Below the pieces are notes generated by a model. It had not been told where the DNA came from. It did no database searches and saw nothing but the letters and a program-made list of their open reading frames with translations. 19,511 nucleotides of DNA, taken from the NCBI GenBank assembly GCA_950069165.1, contig CATMIT010000019.1, positions 1-19,511 of the forward strand. The letters are read 5' to 3'. This DNA comes from an uncultured Flavobacteriales bacterium. GTDB lineage: Bacteria > Bacteroidota > Bacteroidia > Flavobacteriales > BACL11. Shown piece after piece: positions 1-8,059 of the stretch (within the stretch, counting starts at the first letter, position 1; every line of letters starts with the position of its first letter). The translations under genes were made by a program, and so were the position numbers.

Positions 1-1295
1 CAAAGTTCCTGCTTATCCACATCCATTTCATCCATTCTTTTTTCCAGAAGTTCTAGATTATCCTCTCTTTGTGATCCGCCAACAATTTCACCAATTAAGG
101 GGAATAAAATATCCATTGCCCTTACGGTTTCATTGTCCTCATTCATCTTCATATAAAAGGCCTTTATCCCTTTAGGATAATCCGTTATGATTACTGGTTT
201 TTTGAATTTCTTTTCTACCAAATACCTTTCGTGCTCGGATTGTAAATCAGAGCCAAATCCTTCAATAATATATTTGAACTTTTTCTTTCTATTTGGTTTC
301 GAATTTCTTAAAATATCAATAGCCTCCCTATAAGTTAAGCGTTCAAAATCGTTTTCAATTACAAATTGTAACCTCTCTAAAAGCCCCATTTCCGAGCGTT
401 CTTCTTTTTTCAAATTCTTTTCCTCTTCTGAAAGTCTGTTATCCAAAAACCTCAAATCATCTGCACAATTTGTAATGCAATACTGAATACAATATTTCAA
501 AAATTCCTCAGCCAAGTCCATATTTGCTTCTAAATCTGCAAAAGCAACTTCCGGCTCTATCATCCAAAATTCTGAAAGATGACGAGAAGTATTTGAGTTT
601 TCTGCCCTAAAAGTAGGGCCGAATGTATACACTTGCCCTAGGCCCATTGCTGCTAATTCCGCTTCTAGCTGCCCTGAAACAGTAAGGTTGGTTTTGCTAC
701 CAAAAAAATCTTTGTTATAGTCAATTTCTCCATTATCATTTTTTGGGAGATTCTTTAAATCAAAATTCGTGACTTGAAACATTTCACCAGCACCTTCCGC
801 ATCAGCTCCTGTTATAATTGGCGAGTGTAAATTAAAAAACCCTTTATCGTTAAAAAATTGATGCACAGCAAAAGTTAGGGCATGTCTTAACCTAAAAACA
901 GCAGAAAAGGTATTTGTTCTGAAACGCAAATGCGCCTTTTCTCTTAAAAATTCTAAGGAATGTTTTTTTGGTTGAAGTGGATAATCATTCGCATCCGCAT
1001 GTCCTAAAATGGTAATTTTCTTTGCTCCAATCTCAATTTTTTGTCCACTGCCTTTACTTTCCACCACATTACCGACAACTTCAATACAAGCCCCTGTTGT
1101 AATTTGCTTTAATAGCTTTTCCTCAAAATGAATTGCTTCTGCTACAATTTGAATGTTATTAATTGTGGAACCATCATTAAGCGCAATGAAAGAAACATTT
1201 TTGCTTCCCCTGCACGAACGAACCCATCCTTTTATAAGAACGCCTTCTGTAATTTTTTGCTCTTTTAGCAAGTCTTTTATTTTAATCCTTTGCAT
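1..1295 (-). CDS. asnS: Asparagine--tRNA ligase (N-terminal 431 residues; C-terminus beyond window)
   Basis: Class IIb aminoacyl-tRNA synthetase that charges tRNA-Asn with asparagine in the cytoplasm. Reading leftward from the ATG at 1295, the protein begins with an OB-fold anticodon-binding domain (VLIKGWVRSCRGSKNVSFIA, then LNDGSTINNIQIV). The catalytic domain follows, with SPIITGADAEGAGEMFQV, FFGSKTNLTVSGQLEAE and class II motif 2 (TFGPTFRAENSNTSRHLSEF). The acidic motif WMIEPEVAF and the asparaginyl-type insert are present. Motif 3 and the stop codon lie outside the window, so completeness cannot be judged. The gene diverges from dxs across a 159-base region with a good -7 box for this strand. 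AspRS is the nearest alternative, but the motif 2 context and SGQLEAE fit AsnRS better. Confidence 0.95.
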   Translation of the reverse strand, partial: MQRIKIKDLLKEQKITEGVLIKGWVRSCRGSKNVSFIALNDGSTINNIQIVAEAIHFEEKLLKQITTGACIEVVGNVVESKGSGQKIEIGAKKITILGHADANDYPLQPKKHSLEFLREKAHLRFRTNTFSAVFRLRHALTFAVHQFFNDKGFFNLHSPIITGADAEGAGEMFQVTNFDLKNLPKNDNGEIDYNKDFFGSKTNLTVSGQLEAELAAMGLGQVYTFGPTFRAENSNTSRHLSEFWMIEPEVAFADLEANMDLAEEFLKYCIQYCITNCADDLRFLDNRLSEEEKNLKKEERSEMGLLERLQFVIENDFERLTYREAIDILRNSKPNRKKKFKYIIEGFGSDLQSEHERYLVEKKFKKPVIITDYPKGIKAFYMKMNEDNETVRAMDILFPLIGEIVGGSQREDNLELLEKRMDEMDVDKQEL

Positions 1296-1315
1296 TTATT
1301 AAATTTCTTTTGCCA

Positions 1316-1323
1316 CAAAGGTA
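1316..1323 (-). promoter_or_regulatory. Probable -7 promoter box of asnS
   Basis: On the minus strand this reads TACCTTTG, matching the Bacteroidota -7 consensus TAnnTTTG, and it lies 20 bases upstream of the asnS ATG. A TTTTG sits 15 bases further upstream (minus strand of 1339-1343), somewhat closer than a usual -33 element. Confidence 0.6.
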
Positions 1324-1338
1324 ATAAATTGGACTTTT

Positions 1339-1399
1339 CAAAAGAATAACATCAGCAAAAGAATAATATTTTTTATTCTAAGCTAAGAATTTAGATTCT
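1339..1399. repeat. AGAATAA direct and inverted repeats between asnS and dxs
   Basis: The 11-mer CAAAAGAATAA occurs twice in direct orientation (1339-1349 and 1356-1366), 17 bases apart. The second copy also forms a perfect 7-bp inverted repeat, AGAATAA / TTATTCT (1360-1366 and 1373-1379, six-base loop). A third small inverted repeat, AGAAT-TTAG-ATTCT, is at 1386-1399. All lie between the two divergent -7 boxes. They could be binding half-sites for a regulator or simply AT-rich sequence. No known operator is recognised. Confidence 0.4.
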
Positions 1400-1419
1400 C
1401 CCTATTTGTGAAGATTTTT

Positions 1420-1427
1420 TATCTTTG
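1420..1427 (+). promoter_or_regulatory. Probable -7 promoter box of dxs
   Basis: TATCTTTG is an exact match to TAnnTTTG, 27 bases upstream of the chosen dxs ATG. Its last three bases are an in-frame TTG that would otherwise be read as a start codon. Because that TTG is part of the promoter, the ATG at 1455 is the more credible start. Confidence 0.6.
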
Positions 1428-1454
1428 CAAAAAACAACCTTTATTATTTTAAAA

Positions 1455-3386
1455 ATGAGCCCGTACGCACAAGGACCATTACTGAGCAAAATTAATTGCC
1501 CTGCCGATTTACGGAAATTGAAAAAAAATCAGTTGCCTGAATTAAGCAAGCAGTTAAGACAATTTATTATTGATATTGTTTCAGAAAAAGGAGGGCATTT
1601 GGGCGCTAGTTTGGGAGTGGTGGAACTTAGCATTGCTCTACATTATATTTTTAATACTCCTGAAGATCAGCTGGTTTGGGATGTTGGACATCAAGCTTAT
1701 GGACACAAGATACTCACTGGCAGAAAAGATATTTTCCATACCAACAGAATGTATAAGGGAATTAGTGGTTTCCCAAAAAGGAGTGAGAGTGAATATGACA
1801 CTTTTGGAGCTGGTCACTCTTCAACTTCCATTTCAGCTGCATTGGGAATGGCGCTTGCATCCAAACATAAAGGAGACAATAAAAAACAACATATTGCAGT
1901 AATTGGAGACGGCTCCATGACAGCAGGAATCGCTTTTGAGGCCTTAAATCATGCTGGGGCAGAACACTCTAATTTATTGGTTATCCTTAATGATAATTGC
2001 ATGTCGATTGATCCGGCAGTAGGGGCTCTAAAAGAATATTTGACTGATATTTCTACTTCACCAACTTACAATAGGGCAAAAAATAAAATTTGGCGGATTT
2101 TAGGAAAAATCAGTAAGTTCGGACCAAATGCACAAAAGATAGCACAAAAAGTAGAGGGAGCAGTAAAAACCACTTTGCTAGGAGAAAGTAATTATTTTGA
2201 ATCCTTAAATTTCAGGTATTTCGGACCCATTGATGGGCATGATGTAAAGCATTTAACCAGTGTTTTAAAAGATTTAAAAGATATTCCCGGTCCTAAAATT
2301 TTACATTGTCTAACAAAAAAAGGGAAGGGATATAATCCGGCAGAAGAGGGCTGTGCAACCCAGTGGCATGCGCCTGGACTATTTCAAAAAGAAACAGGGA
2401 AAATAATAAAACAAAAGATAAAAAAAGATGCCCCTATAAAGTATCAGGATGTTTTTGGTAAAAGCATCATAGAACTGGCAAAAGAAAATAATAAAATTGT
2501 AGGGGTTACCCCCGCCATGTTATCGGGAAGTTCTTTGAATTTAATGATGAAGCAGATGCCTGAAAGAACTTTTGATGTAGGAATAGCGGAGCAGCATGCA
2601 GTTACTTTTTCAGCAGGATTGGCTACCCAAGGGCTAATTCCTTTTTGTAATATTTATTCCACTTTTATGCAAAGAGCTTATGACCAACTTATACATGATG
2701 TTGCATTGCAAAATTTGAATGTAGTTTTCTGCTTGGATAGAGGTGGATTGGTCGGTGCTGATGGTGCTACTCATCATGGTGCTTACGATATCGCATATCT
2801 CAGATGTATCCCAAATATGGTGGTTACTGCCCCCATGAATGAGCAGGAATTACGCAATATGATGTATACTGCTCAATTACCAAACAAAGGACCTTTTTCT
2901 ATAAGATACCCCAGAGGAAATGGAGTGATGATAAATTGGAAAACTCCTTTTAAAGAGTTAGAGATAGGTAAAGGTCAAATGGTAAAAGAGGGAACAGAGA
3001 TAGCAATTCTTACCATTGGACATGCTGGAAATTTTGCAATAAATGCAGAAGAAGATTTCAAGAAAATGGGACTTAGCATTGCCCACTATGATATGCGTTT
3101 TGTAAAACCAATAGATGAAGATTTACTACATGTTATTTTCCAAAAATTTGATAAAGTAATTACTGTTGAAGATGGCTGCTTGCAAGGAGGATTTGGTTCG
3201 ACAGTATTGGAATTTATGGCCGATAACAATTATAAAGCGGAGGTAGTTCGTTTGGGCATACCAGATGAATTTATCAACCATGGCACCCAAGAAGAATTAC
3301 GAAAAGAATGTGGTTATGATAAAGATGCTATTGTATCGGCAGTGGAAAAACTAACGATAAGTAAAAAAGTACCACAAGCGATTTAA
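1455..3386 (+). CDS. dxs: 1-deoxy-D-xylulose-5-phosphate synthase
   Basis: Thiamine-diphosphate enzyme that condenses pyruvate with glyceraldehyde 3-phosphate, the first step of the MEP isoprenoid pathway. The 643-residue product has the family's usual length. Visible features are GGHLGASLG (His48), WDVGHQAYGHK (His79), FGAGHSSTSISAALG, the ThDP/Mg motif GDGSMTAG (151-158) with FEALN and NDN (179-181), the pyrimidine-domain motif VGIAEQHAV (Glu379, His381), DRGGLVGADGATHHG (428-442) and SIRYPRG before a transketolase C-terminal domain. The ATG at 1455 was chosen over the in-frame TTG at 1425, which sits inside the -7 box. Its stop codon is immediately followed by the end of the convergent accC, with no spacer. 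The substrate supplies isoprenoids, including the menaquinone side chain whose head group needs mqnC. Confidence 0.97.
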   Translation: MSPYAQGPLLSKINCPADLRKLKKNQLPELSKQLRQFIIDIVSEKGGHLGASLGVVELSIALHYIFNTPEDQLVWDVGHQAYGHKILTGRKDIFHTNRMYKGISGFPKRSESEYDTFGAGHSSTSISAALGMALASKHKGDNKKQHIAVIGDGSMTAGIAFEALNHAGAEHSNLLVILNDNCMSIDPAVGALKEYLTDISTSPTYNRAKNKIWRILGKISKFGPNAQKIAQKVEGAVKTTLLGESNYFESLNFRYFGPIDGHDVKHLTSVLKDLKDIPGPKILHCLTKKGKGYNPAEEGCATQWHAPGLFQKETGKIIKQKIKKDAPIKYQDVFGKSIIELAKENNKIVGVTPAMLSGSSLNLMMKQMPERTFDVGIAEQHAVTFSAGLATQGLIPFCNIYSTFMQRAYDQLIHDVALQNLNVVFCLDRGGLVGADGATHHGAYDIAYLRCIPNMVVTAPMNEQELRNMMYTAQLPNKGPFSIRYPRGNGVMINWKTPFKELEIGKGQMVKEGTEIAILTIGHAGNFAINAEEDFKKMGLSIAHYDMRFVKPIDEDLLHVIFQKFDKVITVEDGCLQGGFGSTVLEFMADNNYKAEVVRLGIPDEFINHGTQEELRKECGYDKDAIVSAVEKLTISKKVPQAI

Positions 3387-4721
3387 CTACAACTCAAAAT
3401 CTTCCATAAATTTAGTGGTATAATTTCCTTTTCGAAAATTCTCATCTTTCATAAGTGCTAAATGGAATGGAATGGTAGTTTTTACCCCTTCAATTATAAA
3501 CTCTTCCAAAGCCCTTGACATTTTTGCTATTGCCTCCTCTCTTGTTTGTGCAACGGCAATCAGTTTTACAATCAAAGAATCGTAAAAGGGTGGTATCACA
3601 TAATTGGCATACACATGCGTATCTATTCGTATGCCGTGCCCTCCAGAAGTATGGAAATTAGTAACCCTGCCTGGGCTTGGTCGGAAATCATTATAAGGGT
3701 CTTCCGCATTTATTCTGCACTCAATAGCATGTAGTTGTGGCTCATAATTTTTTCCTGAAATAGGAATGCCAGCAGCCACCTTTATTTGCTCTCGTACCAA
3801 ATCGTAATTGATTACCTCTTCTGTAATGGGGTGCTCCACTTGAATACGCGTATTCATTTCCATAAAGTAAAAATTTCTGTGCTTATCTACTAAAAATTCT
3901 ACTGTTCCTACCCCTTCATATTTTACGGCCTCAGCTGCCTTTATGGCGGCTTCACCCATTTCTTTTCTTAATTTTTTAGTCATGAAAGGGGAGGGCGTTT
4001 CTTCAACCAACTTTTGATGTCTTCTTTGTATAGAACAGTCTCTTTCCGAAAGATGACATGCCTTCCCTGTTCTATCCCCAATTATTTGTATTTCTATATG
4101 TCTAGGGTCTTCAATAAATTTTTCCATATACATGCCATCATTACCAAAAGCAGCTTTGGATTCTTGCCTTGCACTATCCCAAGCATCTTTCAAATTTTCT
4201 TCTTTCCAAACCAATCGCATTCCTTTTCCGCCACCACCAGCTGTTGCTTTTAACATTACTGGGTAAGTGATTTCTTTTGCTAATTTTTTACAGCTTTCGA
4301 AATTTTTAATCAGTCCTTTTGAACCTGGAATGGTAGGAACGCCAGCTTTTTTCATGGTTTCCTTTGCAGATGCTTTATCTCCCATATTTTTTATCATCCT
4401 GGGAGATGCTCCAATAAATTTGATTCCATTTTCAGCGCATATTTTCGAAAAATTGGCATTTTCGGCCAAAAAACCATAGCCGGGATGAATGGCATCCACA
4501 TTGGTAATTTCGGCTGCAGCAATTATATTTGGAATTTTCAAATAGGATTCAGCACTTGGAGCTGGGCCAATACAAACTGCCTCATCAGCAAAGCGAACAT
4601 GCAAACTATCTTCATCCGCTTTAGAGTAAACCGCAACCGTTTTTATACCCATTTCCTTGCAAGTTCTGATAACCCTTAACGCAATCTCGCCTCTGTTGGC
4701 AACTAGAATCTTTTTAAACAT
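3387..4721 (-). CDS. accC: Biotin carboxylase subunit of acetyl-CoA carboxylase
   Basis: ATP-dependent carboxylation of the biotin carried on AccB, the first half-reaction of malonyl-CoA formation. The 444 residues cover the full family length. They begin with FKKILVANRGEIALRVIRT, then HPGYGFLAENANF, the ATP-grasp glycine loop KATAGGGGKGM (158-168), ERDCSIQRRHQKLVEE with RRHQK at 233-237, and the catalytic stretch EMNTRIQVEHPITE. Glu288, Asn290, Arg292, Gln294 and Glu296 fall at the same numbers as in the E. coli enzyme. The gene is last in the leftward cluster, 26 bases after accB. Its TAG stop directly abuts the dxs stop. The small plus-strand open frames inside it are shadows. Confidence 0.97.
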   Translation of the reverse strand: MFKKILVANRGEIALRVIRTCKEMGIKTVAVYSKADEDSLHVRFADEAVCIGPAPSAESYLKIPNIIAAAEITNVDAIHPGYGFLAENANFSKICAENGIKFIGASPRMIKNMGDKASAKETMKKAGVPTIPGSKGLIKNFESCKKLAKEITYPVMLKATAGGGGKGMRLVWKEENLKDAWDSARQESKAAFGNDGMYMEKFIEDPRHIEIQIIGDRTGKACHLSERDCSIQRRHQKLVEETPSPFMTKKLRKEMGEAAIKAAEAVKYEGVGTVEFLVDKHRNFYFMEMNTRIQVEHPITEEVINYDLVREQIKVAAGIPISGKNYEPQLHAIECRINAEDPYNDFRPSPGRVTNFHTSGGHGIRIDTHVYANYVIPPFYDSLIVKLIAVAQTREEAIAKMSRALEEFIIEGVKTTIPFHLALMKDENFRKGNYTTKFMEDFEL

Positions 4722-4747
4722 TCTTCTTTTTTATTTTTTGTGAAATT

Positions 4748-5266
4748 TTAGATAGGATCAACCAAAAATAATGGCTGATCAAACTCAACAGGCGTATTGT
4801 CATCCACCAAAACTTTTACAATTTTACCAGATATTTCTGACTCAATTTCATTAAAAAGTTTCATGGCCTCAATTATGCAGATAACGCTTCCCTCTTTTAT
4901 CTCATCTCCAATATTTACAAAAGCATCTGTATCCGGTCCTGAACTTCTGTAAAAAGTGCCGATCATAGACGCTTTTATGGTTACATAATTGCTATTGTCA
5001 CTTTTTGTTTCGGTAGTTTCTGATGATTCTGAAATAGGAATTGTCACAACCTGATCACTAACTATAGTAGGTGTAGAAACCGACAATGGAGCCGCTTGGG
5101 CTTGTTGGATAATGGTTACTAGCTCCTCTTTCTCTCCCCTTCTTTTTTTAGTAGGAGATTTAATTGAAATTTTAATTCCCTCAAATTCCAAATCAACTTC
5201 CGTAGCTCCTGATTTTGCAACAAACTTTATTAATTCTTGAATGTCCTCTAAGGTCATTTTTTTCAT
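4748..5266 (-). CDS. accB: Biotin carboxyl carrier protein of acetyl-CoA carboxylase
   Basis: Carries the biotin that AccC carboxylates and the carboxyltransferase uses to make malonyl-CoA. The 172 residues have the standard layout. An N-terminal segment (TLEDIQELIKFVAKSGATEV, with EFEGIKISIK) is followed by a Ser/Thr/Pro-rich linker at about 55-95, then the biotinyl domain starting VTIKASMIGTFYRSSGPD. The attachment motif is EAMKL with Lys136, and the domain ends GKIVKVLVDDNTPVEFDQPL. Residue 4 is also Met, so the start could be nine bases later. It lies 28 bases after fabH, and that gap holds a possible internal promoter box. Its partner accC follows. Confidence 0.96.
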   Translation of the reverse strand: MKKMTLEDIQELIKFVAKSGATEVDLEFEGIKISIKSPTKKRRGEKEELVTIIQQAQAAPLSVSTPTIVSDQVVTIPISESSETTETKSDNSNYVTIKASMIGTFYRSSGPDTDAFVNIGDEIKEGSVICIIEAMKLFNEIESEISGKIVKVLVDDNTPVEFDQPLFLVDPI

Positions 5267-5285
5267 TTTTTCTCTATTTAAAATA

Positions 5286-5293
5286 CAAAAGTA
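5286..5293 (-). promoter_or_regulatory. Possible internal promoter box ahead of accB-accC
   Basis: TACTTTTG on the minus strand fits TAnnTTTG, in the 28-base gap between fabH and accB and 19 bases before the accB ATG. It could let accB-accC be transcribed separately from the upstream genes. There is no clear -33 element because that region is fabH coding sequence. Confidence 0.35.
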
Positions 5294-5294
5294 A

Positions 5295-6296
5295 TTATTT
5301 ATTTGAATCGTATGCCCATTTCAGATATATAGAACCCCAAGTAAATCCTCCTCCAAAAGCAGCAAGAATAATATTATCTCCTTTATTAAGCTTACTTTCC
5401 CATTCCCAAAGGCAAAGCGGAATTGTTCCATTGGTTGTATTTCCGTATTTCTGAATATTAAGCATTACCTTTTCGTCACCCACCCCCATTCTTCTGGCTG
5501 TAGCATCAATTATTCTTTTATTGGCCTGATGAGGAACAAGCCAAGCTATATCATCTGCCGTTAAATTATTTTTCTTCATTATCTCCTCTGATACGTCTGC
5601 CATACTTTTTACAGCTGCTTTAAAAACTAGCTGTCCATCCTGGAAAATAAAGTGTTCACGAGCATCAACTGTTTCATGAGTGGATGGTTTTGCCGACCCT
5701 CCTGCTTTCATGTGCAGAAATTCTCTTCCAGAACCATCACTTCTTAAAATAGCATCTTGTATTCCTAATCCATCTTCTGTTGGCTCCAACATTACTGCAC
5801 CTGCTCCATCCCCAAAAATAATACATGTTGCTCTATCAGTGTAATCCACAATAGATGACATTTTATCCGCTCCAACAACAATTACCTTTTTGTAGGTTCC
5901 GGTTTCAATAAATTTAGATGCCGTTGAAAGTGCATACAAAAAGCCCGAACAAGCCGCCATTAAATCATAAGCAAAAGCATTTTTAGCCCCAACTTTATCG
6001 GCAATTATACAAGCTGTTGCTGGAAAAATCATATCAGGGGTTGCAGTTGCACAAATGATTAAATCAATATCCTCAGCAGCAATATTTGTTTTTTCTAGAA
6101 GTCCTTTTATAGCACCTGCTCCTAATTCAGAACTTCCCTTTCCTTCCCCTTTTAAAATCCTTCTTTCCTTCACTCCTGTTCTGCTTACAATCCATTCATC
6201 ATTGGTATCCACCATGGTTACCAACTCCTTATTGGTTAAAATATAATCAGGAACATAGCCCTGAACTCCTGTTATGGCTGCTCTTGTTTTTGTCAT
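5295..6296 (-). CDS. fabH: Beta-ketoacyl-ACP synthase III
   Basis: Initiates type II fatty-acid synthesis by condensing an acyl-CoA primer with malonyl-ACP. The 333 residues contain the complete Cys-His-Asn triad: Cys116 in DLMAACSGFLYAL, His256 in WLVPHQANKRIID and Asn286 in YGNTTNGTIPL. The N-terminal stretch DEWIVSRTGVKERR and the C-terminal LAAFGGGFTWG are typical of the family. The ATG overlaps the plsX stop by one base (TAATG), which suggests translational coupling. Neighbouring plsX and accBC supply the phospholipid acyl donor and malonyl-CoA, so the context fits. Primer preference (straight or branched) cannot be read from the sequence. Confidence 0.97.
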   Translation of the reverse strand: MTKTRAAITGVQGYVPDYILTNKELVTMVDTNDEWIVSRTGVKERRILKGEGKGSSELGAGAIKGLLEKTNIAAEDIDLIICATATPDMIFPATACIIADKVGAKNAFAYDLMAACSGFLYALSTASKFIETGTYKKVIVVGADKMSSIVDYTDRATCIIFGDGAGAVMLEPTEDGLGIQDAILRSDGSGREFLHMKAGGSAKPSTHETVDAREHFIFQDGQLVFKAAVKSMADVSEEIMKKNNLTADDIAWLVPHQANKRIIDATARRMGVGDEKVMLNIQKYGNTTNGTIPLCLWEWESKLNKGDNIILAAFGGGFTWGSIYLKWAYDSNK

Positions 6297-7234
6297 TAGC
6301 TTAATGTTTCTTTTATTTTTTCTATCAGTTTTGATTCCACTACATCTTTGGTTAAAATAATCATGTTTTTTATCGCGATTTCATTTGAAATTCCGTGCCC
6401 AATAATTACTGATTTGTTTAGTCCTAAAATAGGTGTCCCCCCATAATTTTCATAATTGAATCGATTGAAATAATCATCTTCTATTCCTCTTTTAGTAATT
6501 AGGTTGTAAAAGGCTTCTGCTTGTTTGAGCACAATATTTCCTGTAAATCCATCACAAACAATTACATCCCCCTTTTCAGAAAAAATATCTCTGCTTTCAA
6601 TATTGCCAATAAAATTGAAATCGTCAGTGCCTTCCATCATGCTATAGGTCGCTTGTGTAAGTAAATTTCCTTTGGTTTTTTCTTCACCCAAATTAAGTAA
6701 GCCTACTTTAGGGTTTTTTACACCGCAAACAAATTCGGCAAAAAGCGAACCTAAAATACCAAACTGATAAAGCACATCTGGTTTGCAATCGGCATTTGCT
6801 CCTACATCTAACAAAACGCCTACTGATCCATTTTCTTTGGGTAGAATAGTAGAAATACAAGGTCGAATAACACCACTTATCGCTTTTACAGTGTAAAAAC
6901 CCCCAACAAACATAGCTCCAGTATTTCCGGCAGATGCAAAACCATCAATTTCCCCATTGCCCAAAAGTTCAAAGCCTTTTGCAATAGATGAATCTGGTTT
7001 TTGTTTGAATGCTCTTGTGGGATGTTCTCCCATCTCAATAACCTGAGACACATCAACAATTTCAAACTGGTTTTCATCCACTTTGTGATGTAAAAGCTCT
7101 TTTAGAATACTCTTTTTATTTCCTATCAGAACAATATGCTCGTTATTTGATAATTCATTAAAAGCAAGAATTGCTCCATGAATGGTTTTTTCAGGAGCAA
7201 AATCACCTCCCATTATATCGACTCCAATCCTCAT
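6296..7234 (-). CDS. plsX: Phosphate acyltransferase PlsX
   Basis: Converts acyl-ACP to acyl-phosphate, the donor for glycerol-3-phosphate acylation in phospholipid synthesis; a peripheral membrane enzyme in known systems. The 312 residues begin RIGVDIMGGDFAPEKTIHGA. The remaining motifs are TRAFKQKPDSSIAKGFELL, DGFASAGNTGAMFVGG, the RPCISTILP segment, VGVLLDVGANADCKPD, VCDGFTGNIVLKQAEA, and a C-terminal GTPILGLNKSVIIGHG. The gene is followed by fabH with a one-base overlap and preceded by rpmF at 57 bases. That gap contains a possible promoter box. Confidence 0.95.
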   Translation of the reverse strand: MRIGVDIMGGDFAPEKTIHGAILAFNELSNNEHIVLIGNKKSILKELLHHKVDENQFEIVDVSQVIEMGEHPTRAFKQKPDSSIAKGFELLGNGEIDGFASAGNTGAMFVGGFYTVKAISGVIRPCISTILPKENGSVGVLLDVGANADCKPDVLYQFGILGSLFAEFVCGVKNPKVGLLNLGEEKTKGNLLTQATYSMMEGTDDFNFIGNIESRDIFSEKGDVIVCDGFTGNIVLKQAEAFYNLITKRGIEDDYFNRFNYENYGGTPILGLNKSVIIGHGISNEIAIKNMIILTKDVVESKLIEKIKETLS

Positions 7235-7276
7235 TATTGGAAATATTATAGTTTTATCATAAAGGGGCTAAAACTA

Positions 7277-7284
7277 CAAAATTA
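7277..7284 (-). promoter_or_regulatory. Possible -7 promoter box ahead of plsX
   Basis: TAATTTTG on the minus strand matches TAnnTTTG in the 57-base gap between rpmF and plsX. The nearest upstream TTG is 27 bases away, rather far for a -33 element. It may be a secondary promoter inside a longer operon. Confidence 0.35.
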
Positions 7285-7291
7285 TTAGAAT

Positions 7292-7477
7292 TTAGGCGTT
7301 GGCTTTTGCAGCAATAGCTTGCTTACCTCTATAATGTCCACATTCTTCACAAACTCTATGGTATAGTACTGGTGTTGCGCAATTAGGACAATTATACATT
7401 GTGGAAGTAGACGCCTTATAATGTGTTCTTCTTTTATCTCTTCTTTGCTTTGATATTTTTCTCTTTGGATGTGCCAT
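7292..7477 (-). CDS. rpmF: 50S ribosomal protein L32
   Basis: Small zinc-ribbon protein of the large ribosomal subunit. The 61 residues start MAHPKRKISKQRRDKRRTHY and carry two cysteine pairs, CPNC (Cys30, Cys33) and CEEC (Cys43, Cys46), consistent with a zinc-binding rather than a zinc-free paralog. It lies 12 bases after the DUF177 gene, the usual yceD-rpmF pairing, and ahead of plsX-fabH, a widespread arrangement linking ribosome and lipid genes. Confidence 0.97.
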   Translation of the reverse strand: MAHPKRKISKQRRDKRRTHYKASTSTMYNCPNCATPVLYHRVCEECGHYRGKQAIAAKANA

Positions 7478-7489
7478 TTTATTTTGTTT

Positions 7490-8002
7490 TTACTTTAATT
7501 TATCTAATACTTCCCATCTTGGGTCAACTTCTTGCTTTATTTTTGTAGCATATTTTTCAATCAACTCAAGCATTTCTTTGTCACATTTTCCTTCTTCTTG
7601 CTCGCTCTTGTTGTGCGTTCTTTTGCTTGGAATGGAAAGATTTATCATTTCAAAAATCAGCTGATTTATATTTAACTGATGCTGATTCGAGAGAACATAA
7701 ATCACTTCATCTGTGCTATCCATTTCCTTCTCGCTCTCTTTAATCACAAAATTTGATGTTATCGAAATTGGCCAGTTTAATTCTCTGGCACAATAATCAC
7801 ACAACAAATTTGTAATTGTTCCTTCAATATCTATCCTTAGTTTCCTGTCTATCCCTCTTATTACAACTAGGGTGTTTACTTTAAAACTCCCCGCCTTAAC
7901 CTGCGAGCTCTCATATACCTGAAAGAACTTATCCTTTATTTCAAACCCCTGCCTATGCTCCCCCTCTTTCAGCCCCGCTATTCTTATGTTGTGTTTAGGC
8001 AT
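7490..8002 (-). CDS. DUF177 / YceD-family protein
   Basis: A 170-residue product starting MPKHNIRIAGLKEGEHRQGF. It has the family's beta-rich N-terminal half and the cysteine pair of LLCDYCARELNWPI. An acidic segment follows with VIYVLSNQHQLNINQLIFE and INLSIPSKRTHN, and the end is DPRWEVLDKL. YceD proteins sit beside rpmF in most bacteria and have been tied to rRNA maturation in some, but the molecular activity here is unknown. The ATG at 8002 was chosen because the only longer option is a TTG that forms part of a -7 promoter box. Confidence 0.85.
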   Translation of the reverse strand: MPKHNIRIAGLKEGEHRQGFEIKDKFFQVYESSQVKAGSFKVNTLVVIRGIDRKLRIDIEGTITNLLCDYCARELNWPISITSNFVIKESEKEMDSTDEVIYVLSNQHQLNINQLIFEMINLSIPSKRTHNKSEQEEGKCDKEMLELIEKYATKIKQEVDPRWEVLDKLK

Positions 8003-8026
8003 CTTTTTATTTTTTAAAAAGGAGTG

Positions 8027-8034
8027 CAAAGATA
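8027..8034 (-). promoter_or_regulatory. Probable -7 promoter box of the yceD-rpmF-plsX-fabH-acc cluster
   Basis: TATCTTTG on the minus strand matches TAnnTTTG exactly and is identical to the dxs box. It lies 24 bases upstream of the DUF177 gene's ATG, in a 57-base gap after pdxA. No convincing -33 TTG was found upstream. It is the most plausible main promoter of the six genes that follow. Confidence 0.55.
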
Positions 8035-8059
8035 ATGTTTTTTATTCTTCAGTTAAAGT

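Noticed and set aside
4483..4489. CGGGATG, which could be the 5' acceptor strand of a tRNA-Pro
   Set aside because: It lies within accC coding sequence (complement of the HPGYGF region) and has no cloverleaf after it.
3546..4679. Several plus-strand open frames opposite accC
   Set aside because: They are antisense shadows of a complete, strongly conserved gene and show no family motifs.
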